Assembly (NCBI RefSeq): GCF_012241385.1
Contig: NZ_JAAVXB010000017.1
Location: 1-64,000 of the forward strand
Reading direction: 5' to 3'
From: Solimonas marina
GTDB taxonomy: Bacteria; Pseudomonadota; Gammaproteobacteria; Nevskiales; Nevskiaceae
Length of the DNA: 64,000 nt
Under the pieces are notes generated by a model. The model had not been told where the DNA came from. It did not search any database and saw nothing but the letters and a program-made list of their open reading frames with translations. The translations under genes and the position numbers were made by a program. Positions 56,272 through 63,969 of this stretch are shown here, piece after piece; the stretch's first letter is position 1; the number at the start of each line of letters is the position of its first letter.

Positions 56272-57708
56272 TTAGCCGTGGTTGATGTAGACGACATGGG
56301 TCTCCATGAATTCGTAAAGGCCGTGCTTGCCATCGGCGCCGCCGATGCCGGATTTCTTGCGGCCGGCGTGGAAGCCCTGCATGGCCTCGAAGTTCTCGCG
56401 GTTGATGTAGGTCTCGCCGAATTTCAGATCGCGCATCGCGCGGAACGCCGAGCTCAGATCGCGCGTGTAGATCGACGACGTCAGGCCGTACTCGGTGCTG
56501 TTGGCGAGCGCCACGGCTTCGTCGAGGCCATCGACGGTCTGCACCGGCAGCACCGGACCGAAGGTTTCCTTGGTCATGATTTCCGAGCCGCTCTGACAGC
56601 CGACGAACAGCGTCGGCTCGAAGTGCCAGCCTTTGTCGAGGCTGGCGATCTTGCCGCCAGTGACGAGCTGCGCGCCAGCCGCGACCGCACGCTCGACGAC
56701 GCCGACCAGCTTGTCGCGTGCGGCCTTGTTGATCAGCGGACCCATTTCGAGGTCGGCGATCTGGCCGGGGTCGCCGTAGCGCGTCGCTTGCATCAGCTTG
56801 GCGAGCTTGTTGGTCAGCGCGTCGGCGACCTTGGCGTCGACATAGACGCGCTCGGCGCAGTTGCAGACCTGTCCGGTGTTGATGACGCGCGAGTCGTAGA
56901 TCGCCTTGGCGGCCAGATCGAGATCGGCATCGGCGAGGACGATGGCAGGAGCCTTGCCGCCCAGTTCGAGATTGACGCGCGTCAGATTGACGGCGGCGCT
57001 CTGCATGATGCGCGTGCCGGTGGCGACGCTGCCGGTGAACGTGACGAGATCAACGTCGGGATTCGTCGACAGCGCATTGCCGGTCGTCGCGCCGCGGCCG
57101 CCAACCAGATTGAAGACGCCGGCCGGCAGGTCCGTTTCCGCCGCAAGCTTGGCGAACTCATAGGCATTGATCGGCGTTTCTTCGCTGGGCTTGATGACGA
57201 TGGTGTTGCCGGTCACCAGCGCCGGCGCCAGCTTGCGCGCGATCAGGAAGAACGGGAAGTTCCACGGCAGGATGCCGGCCACCACGCCGAGCGGTTTGCG
57301 CATCAGGAAGATGCTTTCGCCGGCGCGATCCGACGTCAGCACTTCGCCTTCCAGGCGGCGCGCCCATTCGGCCATGTAGTCGATGTAGTCGGCGGTGAAG
57401 TCGACCTCGACCTGCGCCAGGCCCTGGGTCTTGCCCTGCTCTGCGACGATGATCGCCGCCAGCCGCGTGCGATGCTCGCGAATCTTCGCGGAGATCTGCC
57501 GCAGGTAGCCGGCGCGTTCGATCGCCGGCTTCTTCTCCCACGCCGGCTGCGCGCGCTTGGCGGCGGCGATGGCCGCTTCGACGGTGGCCGGGCTGCTGTC
57601 CGGAATGCGCGCGAGCACCTCGTGGGTGGCGGGATTCTCGACGTCGATCCAGGTCGCGCCGGCTTCGGCGACGAACTGGCCGTCGATGTAGTTTTGATAG
57701 TCCTTCAT
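56272..57708 (-). CDS. aldA: AldA-like lactaldehyde/glycolaldehyde dehydrogenase
   Basis: A 478-residue NAD-dependent aldehyde dehydrogenase that follows E. coli AldA closely along its length (for example FTADYIDYMAEWARR, NFPFFLIARKLAPAL, ELGGKAPAIVLADADL, NREAFM-like segment NRENFEAMQGFHAG, GGADGKHGLYEFM). The catalytic Cys is in TGQVCNCAERVYV and the general base Glu in LELGGKAP. E. coli AldA turns L-lactaldehyde into lactate and glycolaldehyde into glycolate. No signal peptide, so it acts in the cytoplasm. It lies 54 bases before the PQQ dehydrogenase gene in the operon. ATG 57708 follows AGGAG. Confidence 0.92.
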   Translation of the reverse strand: MKDYQNYIDGQFVAEAGATWIDVENPATHEVLARIPDSSPATVEAAIAAAKRAQPAWEKKPAIERAGYLRQISAKIREHRTRLAAIIVAEQGKTQGLAQVEVDFTADYIDYMAEWARRLEGEVLTSDRAGESIFLMRKPLGVVAGILPWNFPFFLIARKLAPALVTGNTIVIKPSEETPINAYEFAKLAAETDLPAGVFNLVGGRGATTGNALSTNPDVDLVTFTGSVATGTRIMQSAAVNLTRVNLELGGKAPAIVLADADLDLAAKAIYDSRVINTGQVCNCAERVYVDAKVADALTNKLAKLMQATRYGDPGQIADLEMGPLINKAARDKLVGVVERAVAAGAQLVTGGKIASLDKGWHFEPTLFVGCQSGSEIMTKETFGPVLPVQTVDGLDEAVALANSTEYGLTSSIYTRDLSSAFRAMRDLKFGETYINRENFEAMQGFHAGRKKSGIGGADGKHGLYEFMETHVVYINHG

Positions 57709-57742
57709 GAAAACTCCTGAGTGGAGGGACGGGGAACCCAGA

Positions 57743-58615
57743 TCACCAGACATAGGCGTACTTGAGGTTGAAGCTGTTGTTGACGTCACGATTGCGTCCG
57801 GCAACGCTGGTGGCGTAGCGCACCGTGATCGACTGGTTGTCGAAGGTGTGGAACATCACGCCGGGGCCGGCATCGACGGTCCACGCGCTGGCGATGCCGT
57901 CATGGCCGTCGTCGTATTCGGCGTCGACCGCGACAAACGGTTCGAGCAGTTCGGTGGCCTGCCAGGCGAAGCGCTGATTGGTGTGCCAGGCCATGCCCGG
58001 CCGCAGGTGATCGCGCGTACGCCGACCCTGGTAGACGAAGCCGGCGTCGGCGGTCCAGCCGAGATGCGCCGGCAGTCGCACGTCCCACAGCAGCGACGTC
58101 AGATTCTTCCAGTTGGTATCGCTGACATCGCTGTTGCCGACCGGCATCTGCACGAACGACTGGATACCGAAGGTCGAGTTGTCGCTGGGCTTGTACCAGA
58201 GCGCGAAGCCCGTCAGCGGATCGCCGATGCCGCTGGTTTGATTGGCGTCGGCGGCGTTGGCCGAGTGATTGCGCACCGACACTTCCGAGGCGATCACTTC
58301 CCAGGCCAGACCGATGCGGTGATTGAAATCCGGCGTCCAGAAGCGCACGTACTTCGACAGACCGCTGATCGTTTCCGTGCCGCTGCCGTCAGCGCGGTTG
58401 CCGTCGCTGTCGAACGTACGATCAGTGTTCTGCAGCGTTGCGTACTGGACGAAGACATTGAACGGTTTGAAATCGACCGGCAGCTCGTACTCGCGCGGGC
58501 CTATGACATCGAACGTCGTGCCGGCGCTGGCGTGCAGCACCGGCAGCGCCAATGCGGCGCCGAGCACGCGGCTGCATCGTCTGAGACGACGGTTCGAATC
58601 CTTGAATCGAGACAT
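57743..58615 (-). CDS. Outer-membrane beta-barrel protein of the MetA-pathway phenol degradation family
   Basis: A 290-residue exported protein: signal peptide (about 1-31, ALPVLHASA), then an all-beta sequence ending in an aromatic C-terminus (KYAYVW) as in outer-membrane barrels. Segments such as KPFNVFVQYATLQNTDRTFD, HRIGLAWEVIASEV and SSLLWDVRLPAHLGWTADAG fit the Phenol_MetA_deg / SphA family, thought to admit aromatic or small hydrophobic substrates. It is the first gene of the operon OM protein - aldA - PQQ dehydrogenase - HiPIP, behind a sigma-54 promoter. It would let the alcohol through the outer membrane. Confidence 0.8.
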   Translation of the reverse strand: MSRFKDSNRRLRRCSRVLGAALALPVLHASAGTTFDVIGPREYELPVDFKPFNVFVQYATLQNTDRTFDSDGNRADGSGTETISGLSKYVRFWTPDFNHRIGLAWEVIASEVSVRNHSANAADANQTSGIGDPLTGFALWYKPSDNSTFGIQSFVQMPVGNSDVSDTNWKNLTSLLWDVRLPAHLGWTADAGFVYQGRRTRDHLRPGMAWHTNQRFAWQATELLEPFVAVDAEYDDGHDGIASAWTVDAGPGVMFHTFDNQSITVRYATSVAGRNRDVNNSFNLKYAYVW

Positions 58616-58677
58616 TGCTCCTCCCTGTGTTTTTTGGTCCCGGCTCGCGGGTCACGAGCGGCGGGTGCCAAAAAGGG

Positions 58678-58692
58678 GCAACGCCTATGCCA
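58678..58692 (-). promoter_or_regulatory. Sigma-54 (-24/-12) promoter of the alcohol-oxidation operon
   Basis: Read leftward the sequence is TGGCATAGGCGTTGC: TGGCA at -24, TTGC at -12 and the required GG-N10-GC spacing. The OM protein gene starts 63 bases downstream. Activator-type inverted repeats lie 100-160 bases upstream (58792-58838), the usual distance for an enhancer-binding protein. Confidence 0.75.
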
Positions 58693-58738
58693 CGCCGGCG
58701 CCGCGTGATGGTGGCTTCAACAAGGCAATGATGGAAAA

Positions 58739-58760
58739 GGGAAATTTGACTTTTAAGAGT
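58739..58760. promoter_or_regulatory. Element matching the MarR operator region, between enhancer and sigma-54 promoter
   Basis: GGGAAATTTGAC followed by TTTTAAGAGT. It equals the 22-base stretch at 47969-47990 at 19 positions (differences at 2, 10 and 19). It is 47 bases upstream of the -24 box, where an IHF bend site would normally sit. Either the MarR protein binds here too, or the AT-rich tract serves bending. Confidence 0.5.
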
Positions 58761-58791
58761 GCGGCAGCGGCCATGGTGACGGCGCATCGAG

Positions 58792-58838
58792 TGTCGCTGT
58801 GCGCGACATCCGTCGCGGCAGATGCGACAGCTGTCGCA
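58792..58838. promoter_or_regulatory. Upstream activating sequences of the sigma-54 promoter
   Basis: TGTCGC-TGTGC-GCGACA (58792-58808) is a 17-base inverted repeat of the TGT-N11-ACA type bound by Fis-type activators. TGCGACAGCTGTCGCA (58823-58838) is a perfect 16-base palindrome with the same half-site words in inverted order. Both word types recur at 63238-63263 between pqqU and adk. Confidence 0.65.
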
Positions 58839-58995
58839 GCACCGAGGTCGCCGTTGACGACGAACCGCGCTTTCGACGAGCCGTGGGTTCAATCCGTGTG
58901 GGTGGGACGTGCCAATCGCTGGAAATCTAGCCTGAGCATGCGGGCGAGCCTGACTGATGGCCCTGCCGATGCATCAACGGCATTGGCGCTTGTAG

Positions 58996-59559
58996 CTATG
59001 CGCTTTCATTGGTTGTCAGCCCGCGGAATACGAGGGCGAGTATCCGCTTCACACGAGCCCCGCCTTCGGGTGAAGGCGGAATTCTCCACAGGAGACCGAC
59101 CAGCGTCAGCACGTCTTCAGCACTTGCATCTGAACGGATATCCCCGGACTCCTTGCAAGCGTTCATCAACTGGCGGACTGCTTCCAGCATCGGCAGGTAG
59201 GTCTCTTGAATATCCTGGTCGGTGATTGCCGCATGCAGAAGGTCGGCAATTCCATGCTTTACCTTCCCCAATTGCACGAGCTTGTCGCACCACTTGCGAA
59301 AGGCCTCCAGCGGCGGATGCTTCGCCAATAATCGAGCGGCCTGCGCGGCGAGCTCATCGATCTCCTTGCGGTATACGCCGAGAACCAGGGCTTCGCGGTT
59401 CGGGAAATGCCGGTAGAGCGTCCCTGCGCCGACGCCGGCCGTCTTGGCAATGGCATTCAGGGAAACCATCGGATCGGCCGCAAAAGCAGTGCGCGCCGCC
59501 TCCAGGATGCGTTCTCTGTTTTCTCTTGCGTCTTCTCTGAGCTTGTTGGCTTCGACCAT
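58996..59559 (-). CDS. TetR-family repressor of the divergent aldo/keto reductase
   Basis: A 187-residue TetR regulator. The helix-turn-helix (about 15-60, NRERILEAARTAFAADPMVS then KTAGVGAGTLYRHFPNREAL) is canonical; the remainder is the helical ligand domain. Two palindromes with GGAGA/TCTCC arms lie between it and the divergent reductase gene. The usual role is repression of the neighbour until an inducer, perhaps an electrophilic aldehyde or quinone, binds. Base and codon use looks a little less GC-biased than the neighbours, so the pair may have been acquired. Confidence 0.88.
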   Translation of the reverse strand: MVEANKLREDARENRERILEAARTAFAADPMVSLNAIAKTAGVGAGTLYRHFPNREALVLGVYRKEIDELAAQAARLLAKHPPLEAFRKWCDKLVQLGKVKHGIADLLHAAITDQDIQETYLPMLEAVRQLMNACKESGDIRSDASAEDVLTLVGLLWRIPPSPEGGARVKRILALVFRGLTTNESA

Positions 59560-59577
59560 TTTTCGGCTTGTGTAAGT

Positions 59578-59620
59578 GGAGATCTCTCCGTTAACATGGG
59601 ATATATGGAGAGTTCTCCAT
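59578..59620. promoter_or_regulatory. Two operators of the TetR regulator
   Basis: GGAGA-TC-TCTCC (59578-59589) and ATGGAGA-GT-TCTCCAT (59605-59620, perfect 7-base arms) share the same half-site. They lie between tetR (start 59559) and the reductase (start 59641), and together would control both. Confidence 0.7.
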
Positions 59621-59640
59621 TTTATGGGAAGGGAAGTTCT

Positions 59641-60693
59641 ATGCAATATGCAAAGCTTGGCCGTACAGGCCTGGAGGTGTCGCCGATCTGCATGGGTTGC
59701 ATGGGGTTTGGTGATCCGTCCCGAGGCCATCCGGCCTGGTCTATCGACGAAGCTGCCAGTCGCTTGCTCATTCGTTACGCGCTCGAGCAGGGGATCAACT
59801 TCTTTGATACCGCGAACCTGTATTCCCTCGGCAACAGTGAGCAAATCCTGGGAAAGGCATTAAAGGATTTCGCCAACCGCGACGCGGTTGTCATCGCCAC
59901 CAAGTTGAGCGCATCGATGCGGAATGGCCCTAATGCATTGGGCTTGTCCCGCAAGGCGATATTTGCCGAGGTCGACCACAGCCTGCGGCGGTTGGGGACC
60001 GACTACATTGATCTCTATCAGATTCACCGTCGCGATCAGCGGACACCCTGGGAGGAGACACTGGAGGCGCTCAATGACGTGGTGAGAATGGGCAAGGTAC
60101 GCTACCTCGGCGCGTCTTCCATGATGGCGTGGGAGTTCAGCAAGGCCTTGCATTTACAGCGGGCGAACGGCTGGGCGCGCTTTGTGTCGATGCAGGACAA
60201 CTACAACCTGCTCGTTCGCGAGGAAGAGCGCGAAATGTTGCCGCTCTGTGCCGACGAGGGTGTGCAGACTCTTGTTTACAGTCCCCTCGCACGTGGTCGC
60301 TTGACGCGCCCTTGGGGCGCCACAACGGAGCGCAGCCGGTCCGAGCCCGTGGGCGCAGAACAGGACCCCGTTACAGCGCAGAGCGATCGTCTGATTGTCG
60401 ACGCCGTGGCGGAATTGGCAGCGCGATATGGCGTCAGCCAAGCACAGATCGCGCTGGCATGGCTTCGGAGAAAGCCGGTCGTCGCGGCTCCGATTGTGGG
60501 TTCGTTGAAGACTCACCATATCGACGACGCCATTGCGTCGCTCTCAATCACCCTGAGCGATGAGGACGCGCAACTGCTGGAGTCGCCTTACACGCCGCGC
60601 AAAGACGCTCAGGGCGTATCCGATCCAGTGCTGCTGGCCCGCTCTGTCGCGGCGGCGACTGGTTTCAGCGCCTCAGCATCGTTCATGTTGTAA
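59641..60693 (+). CDS. Aldo/keto reductase
   Basis: A 350-residue NADPH-dependent AKR of the large YajO/Tas-like type. It has the AKR opening MQYAKLGRTGLEVSPICMG, the catalytic Asp-Tyr in FFDTANLYSLGNSEQILG, the catalytic Lys in VVIATKLS, and the His of the tetrad in DLYQIHRRD. The C-terminal cofactor segment is near VAAPIVGSLKTHHIDDAIAS. It would reduce an aldehyde or ketone. It is controlled by the divergent TetR protein; an aldehyde-detoxification role next to an alcohol-oxidation module is possible but only inferred. Confidence 0.88.
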   Translation: MQYAKLGRTGLEVSPICMGCMGFGDPSRGHPAWSIDEAASRLLIRYALEQGINFFDTANLYSLGNSEQILGKALKDFANRDAVVIATKLSASMRNGPNALGLSRKAIFAEVDHSLRRLGTDYIDLYQIHRRDQRTPWEETLEALNDVVRMGKVRYLGASSMMAWEFSKALHLQRANGWARFVSMQDNYNLLVREEEREMLPLCADEGVQTLVYSPLARGRLTRPWGATTERSRSEPVGAEQDPVTAQSDRLIVDAVAELAARYGVSQAQIALAWLRRKPVVAAPIVGSLKTHHIDDAIASLSITLSDEDAQLLESPYTPRKDAQGVSDPVLLARSVAAATGFSASASFML

Positions 60694-60780
60694 GCGGCTC
60701 GCGCTTTGGCCGGCATTTCGGACCGCGTGGTTTCGCGCGTCTCGGCAGAATGTAGTGATGGCACGCCGCAACACGACGAA

Positions 60781-60807
60781 GGCCGCGCATCCTAGCGATG
60801 CGCGGCC
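60781..60807. terminator. Bidirectional terminator between the reductase and pqqU genes
   Basis: GGCCGCGCATC (60781-60791) pairs perfectly with GATGCGCGGCC (60797-60807) across a 5-base loop, between two convergent genes. Confidence 0.65.
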
Positions 60808-60829
60808 TGGGGACTCCGCGATCGATCGA

Positions 60830-62998
60830 TCAGGCGCCCTGCGGCTTCCACTCGATGCCGAAGCCGGCCAACACCGAAAAGCCCGGGCCGGGTTCGTAGT
60901 AGCGGCCGTTGCCGTCGTTGACGATCACCGAGCCGACGTAGTCGCGGTCGAACAGATTGTCGAGATTGACGAAAGTGCGCACGCGAAGCTTCGGCAGATC
61001 GAAGACATAGCCGCCGTCGAGGCCGAACACGGTGTACGACGGCGCCGCCTCGCTGTTGGTGTCGTTGACCGCGACGCGGCTCAGATAGCGCATATTGGCA
61101 TTGGCGTGCCAGCCGCTTTCGCCGCCCCAGCCCAATTGGGCGTAGAGGTTCGATTCGGGAATGCCGGCGATGCGCGTGCCGGCCGTCACCGTCGTGTTCA
61201 GCGACGTGCACGGCGTGCCGGAGCAAGCCTGATAGTCACGGCGTACGCGTGCGTTGAGCAAGGTGTAGGCGAGATCGAGTTTCCAGCGTGACGTCAGCCT
61301 TGTGCTCAGCTGTGCTTCGGCGCCCTGGCGTCGTGTGTGACCGGCATTGCCATAGGTCGAGCGCCCGCCGCTGTTGCTGAGCACGATGAGCTCGTGCTGG
61401 GTCTCGGTGTCGAACAGCGCGACGTTGGCGGTCGTGCGCGCGCCGAAGCGCAGCTTGAGACCCAGCTCGCTGTTGTTGCTGCGCGCCGGGTTCAGGTCGA
61501 AGTTCAGTCCGGCGCCGCCGTCCGGCCGGTACGACAGCTCGGAGAACGTCGGCGTTTCGAAGCCGCGGCCGTAGGATGCGTAGACATGCGCCCAGTCGCT
61601 GGCGCGGAACATCAGGCCGGCGACCGGCGTCGTCGCTTCGAAGTCGGTGCTGCCGCTGTCGTCCGGATTGCTGTCGGTGACGTAGTGGTCGTTGGACTTG
61701 AACGCGATGCGGCTGTGACGCACGCCGGCCTGTGCTTCCCAGCGTTCGGCAAAGCGCCAGCTGCCCTGCACGAACTGATCGAAGCTCCAGACGCTGTCGA
61801 TCTCGTTGCGGCGCTGGTCGCCGCGCACGCCGAGCGTGTTGCTGCCGTCGTCGTTCTCGACGAAGTTCTCGAAGCCTTGGCGGTGCTGGCGCAGATCGTC
61901 CCAAGCCAGGCCAGCGACGATGCTCCACGGGCGATCGGCCGTGCCGCCGCGATAGCTCCATCGTGCCTCGCTGCCGCCAAAGTCGGTGCCCAGATCGACG
62001 ACCCCGCCGGACGCGGTCGCGGCCGCCTGTGCGGACGGCGGGATGGACAGGAACTGCAGGACGTCGCGCTGACCGAGATAGCCGGTCAGCTGCACGCTCT
62101 GCGCCTCGCTGAAGCGATGTTCGTAGACCAGCCCGCCCTGCGTCTGACGCACGCGCTTGCGCGTGTTGTATTGCGTGGCGACCGATGTGGCCTGCGACGG
62201 GTCCTGATCGAACTGCGCGCGCGTCAGGCCCAGCGGGTCCTGCGCCTGCGGCGAGTCGAAACGGTTGAGTACGACGGTCAGGCGGTCATCGCCACTCAGA
62301 TGCAGATTGACCTTGCCGTTGAACGAGCGTCGCTCCGCGGCGCTGTGATCGCGAAAGCCTTCGGTCTCGAAGTTGGAGTATGCGAAGTTGTAGTCGGCGA
62401 TGCCGTAGGTGCCGCTGGTGCCGATGTTCTCGCGGTAGGTGTCGTAGCGTCCGCCGGCGAAGCCGCCGTAGATCACCGGCTCCGGTGTGCCGTCGGCGGT
62501 GAACAGCTGCACGACGCCGCCGGATGAATTGCCGTAGAGCGCCGAGAACGGACCGCGCAGCACTTCGACGCGTCCGGCGCTAGCCAGATTGAAATGCGAG
62601 ATCTGGCCCTGGCCGTCCGGCTGCGACGCCGGAATGCCGTCGACGTACAGGCGCACGCCGCGAATGCCGAAGCTGGAGCGCGTGCCGAAACCGCGGATCG
62701 ACAGCTGCGTGTCCTGCGCGTAGTTCTGGCGATCGCGCGCCATCAGGCCGGCAACGGCATTGAGCCCTTCGGACAGATTGACCGCCAGCGTGTCGTCGTG
62801 AAACTTGGCGCCGTCGATGACGTCGACCGACGCCGGCACGTCGAATACCGGCTGCGGCAATCGCGTCGCGGTGACGGTCACGGTGTCGAGCATGGCGACA
62901 TCGTTCGATGCGCCATCGGTGTCGGCGGCGTGCGCGCAGAACGCACTGGCGGCGATGGCGAGCGGTGTCAGGCGACCCGCCCAGTGTTGAAAACGCAT
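60830..62998 (-). CDS. pqqU: TonB-dependent receptor, PqqU/YncD-like PQQ importer
   Basis: A 722-residue outer-membrane receptor: signal peptide (about 1-24, CAHA), plug domain (about 45-160) and a 22-strand barrel. It follows E. coli YncD closely from memory in many places: NYAQDTQLSIRGFGTRSSFG, LYVDGIPASQPDGQGQ, EVLRGPFSALYGNSSGG, FKSNDHYVTDSNPDDSG, GRGFETPTFSELSYRPDGG and DYVGSVIVNDGNGRYYEPGP. YncD, renamed PqqU, imports pyrroloquinoline quinone. No pqqABCDE genes are in the window, so the organism may scavenge PQQ for the dehydrogenase at 54005. A near-perfect sigma-54 promoter precedes the gene, and it is divergent from an adenylate kinase gene. Confidence 0.85.
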   Translation of the reverse strand: MRFQHWAGRLTPLAIAASAFCAHAADTDGASNDVAMLDTVTVTATRLPQPVFDVPASVDVIDGAKFHDDTLAVNLSEGLNAVAGLMARDRQNYAQDTQLSIRGFGTRSSFGIRGVRLYVDGIPASQPDGQGQISHFNLASAGRVEVLRGPFSALYGNSSGGVVQLFTADGTPEPVIYGGFAGGRYDTYRENIGTSGTYGIADYNFAYSNFETEGFRDHSAAERRSFNGKVNLHLSGDDRLTVVLNRFDSPQAQDPLGLTRAQFDQDPSQATSVATQYNTRKRVRQTQGGLVYEHRFSEAQSVQLTGYLGQRDVLQFLSIPPSAQAAATASGGVVDLGTDFGGSEARWSYRGGTADRPWSIVAGLAWDDLRQHRQGFENFVENDDGSNTLGVRGDQRRNEIDSVWSFDQFVQGSWRFAERWEAQAGVRHSRIAFKSNDHYVTDSNPDDSGSTDFEATTPVAGLMFRASDWAHVYASYGRGFETPTFSELSYRPDGGAGLNFDLNPARSNNSELGLKLRFGARTTANVALFDTETQHELIVLSNSGGRSTYGNAGHTRRQGAEAQLSTRLTSRWKLDLAYTLLNARVRRDYQACSGTPCTSLNTTVTAGTRIAGIPESNLYAQLGWGGESGWHANANMRYLSRVAVNDTNSEAAPSYTVFGLDGGYVFDLPKLRVRTFVNLDNLFDRDYVGSVIVNDGNGRYYEPGPGFSVLAGFGIEWKPQGA

Positions 62999-63052
62999 GT
63001 GTGCTCCTCGATGGGTGATGCGGCTCTAGGGGGCCGCTCGAGCGCGCGAGCG

Positions 63053-63067
63053 GCAAGCCCCGTGCCA
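63053..63067 (-). promoter_or_regulatory. Sigma-54 promoter of pqqU
   Basis: Read leftward TGGCACGGGGCTTGC matches the consensus TGGCACG-N4-TTGC at every fixed position. The pqqU start is 55 bases downstream. The activator-type repeats lie about 150-195 bases upstream. Confidence 0.8.
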
Positions 63068-63216
63068 TGCGCGGACGCAGCGCCCGCGTCGCCGTCACGC
63101 GCGACGCGCGGCGAGGGTTTCGCGAGGTCGTGGCGTGGCGGCGTCGAAGCGGGATGCGTGCGAGGCGGCGCGAGACATCCGGCTGCGCATGATACGGGAC
63201 GAAGCGTGTCTGCTGG

Positions 63217-63263
63217 CTGTCCCGTTGTCGGGACAGCTGTCGCAGCCTGCGACAGCTGTTGCA
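63217..63263. promoter_or_regulatory. Shared enhancer array between divergent sigma-54 promoters
   Basis: Three overlapping inverted repeats: CTGTCCCG-TTGT-CGGGACAG (63217-63236), TGTCGC-AGCCT-GCGACA (63238-63254) and TGCGACAGCTGTTGCA (63248-63263, one mismatch from a perfect palindrome). The second has exactly the same half-sites and spacing as 58792-58808, the third differs from 58823-58838 at one base. It is about 150 bases from the pqqU -24 box and 50 from the adk -24 box. Confidence 0.7.
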
Positions 63264-63312
63264 GCAGTGCGCCGCCGCGGTACGTCGGCGGGATACAGAG
63301 CGCCATCAGGGC

Positions 63313-63327
63313 TGGCACCGGAATTGC
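63313..63327 (+). promoter_or_regulatory. Sigma-54 promoter of the adenylate kinase gene
   Basis: TGGCACCGGAATTGC has TGGCAC at -24, TTGC at -12 and GG-N10-GC spacing; only the seventh position departs from consensus. The adk start is 52 bases downstream. Confidence 0.7.
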
Positions 63328-63378
63328 TCCCGCCGGCATTCGCCAACCACCACATCCTGCTGAAGGAGTGACAGCACC

Positions 63379-63969
63379 ATGAGAATCGTACTGCTCGGCG
63401 CGCCGGGATCCGGCAAGGGCACACAAGGGGAGATGCTGACGGCGCATTACGGCATTCCGCGGCTTTCGACCGGCGACGCCTTGCGTGCCGCCGTTCGTGA
63501 AGGCACGCCGCTCGGGCGCAAGGCGCAGGCGGTGATGGAAGCCGGCCAGCTCGTCGACGATGCCATCGTCGTCGGCATCGTCGAAGCGCGACTCGACGAG
63601 TCCGATGCCAGCGACGGCTTCATCCTCGACGGCTTCCCACGCAACATCGGCCAGGCGCGCACGCTCGATCATCTGCTCGACAGCAAGCAGCGCGCACCGA
63701 TCGATCTGGCACTGCACCTCGACGTACCGGTGCATGAAGTCGTGGCACGCCTCGTCAAGCGCGGTATCGAGGAAGGCCGCTGCGACGACAACGAAGACAC
63801 CATTCGCCAACGCCTCGGTGTCTACATGGCCGAGACGCATCCGTTGCTCGATTACTACGCCGGCCAGGGCAAGCTGGTGACGGTACCGGGCAGCGGCACC
63901 GTCACCGCGATCTTCGGTGCGCTGACGCGCGCAATCGACGCGCACTGCGCGCCGGTCGCCTCGGCCTGA
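63379..63969 (+). CDS. adk: Adenylate kinase, short-LID form
   Basis: A 196-residue nucleoside monophosphate kinase with P-loop GAPGSGKGT (7-15), AMP-site LSTGDALRAAV near 31, GFILDGFPRN near 78 and the short LID around RGIEEGRCDDNEDTIRQRL near 130. It lacks the long, often zinc-binding LID of the 214-residue housekeeping enzymes. The reaction is ATP + AMP to 2 ADP. GGAG precedes the ATG at 11 bases. Placed behind a sigma-54 promoter and divergent from pqqU, it is probably a second, regulated adenylate kinase. The AMP made by acyl-CoA synthetases during carbon-source activation could be its substrate. Confidence 0.88.
   Translation: MRIVLLGAPGSGKGTQGEMLTAHYGIPRLSTGDALRAAVREGTPLGRKAQAVMEAGQLVDDAIVVGIVEARLDESDASDGFILDGFPRNIGQARTLDHLLDSKQRAPIDLALHLDVPVHEVVARLVKRGIEEGRCDDNEDTIRQRLGVYMAETHPLLDYYAGQGKLVTVPGSGTVTAIFGALTRAIDAHCAPVASA

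Larger units (their letters stand above)
58616..58995. other. 380-base control region between the alcohol-oxidation operon and the tetR gene
   Basis: No plausible gene. From left to right it holds the leftward sigma-54 promoter, an AT-rich element shared with the MarR locus, and two enhancer-type inverted repeats. The stretch from 58840 to 58990, towards the tetR stop, shows nothing further that I can support. Confidence 0.7.
62999..63378. other. 380-base divergent control region between pqqU and adk
   Basis: No plausible gene. It holds a leftward sigma-54 promoter (63053-63067), a central array of inverted repeats (63217-63263) and a rightward sigma-54 promoter (63313-63327). The stretch 63070-63210 shows nothing else that I can support. 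Confidence 0.7.

Noticed and set aside
53936-56275. Rightward frame of nearly 780 codons opposite the PQQ dehydrogenase
   Set aside because: Antisense to a gene with haem and PQQ motifs; composition is that of a shadow frame.
58640-58672. A second sigma-54 box (TGGCACCCGCCGCTC) near the alcohol-oxidation operon
   Set aside because: The GG to GC distance is wrong; the box at 58678-58692 has correct spacing.
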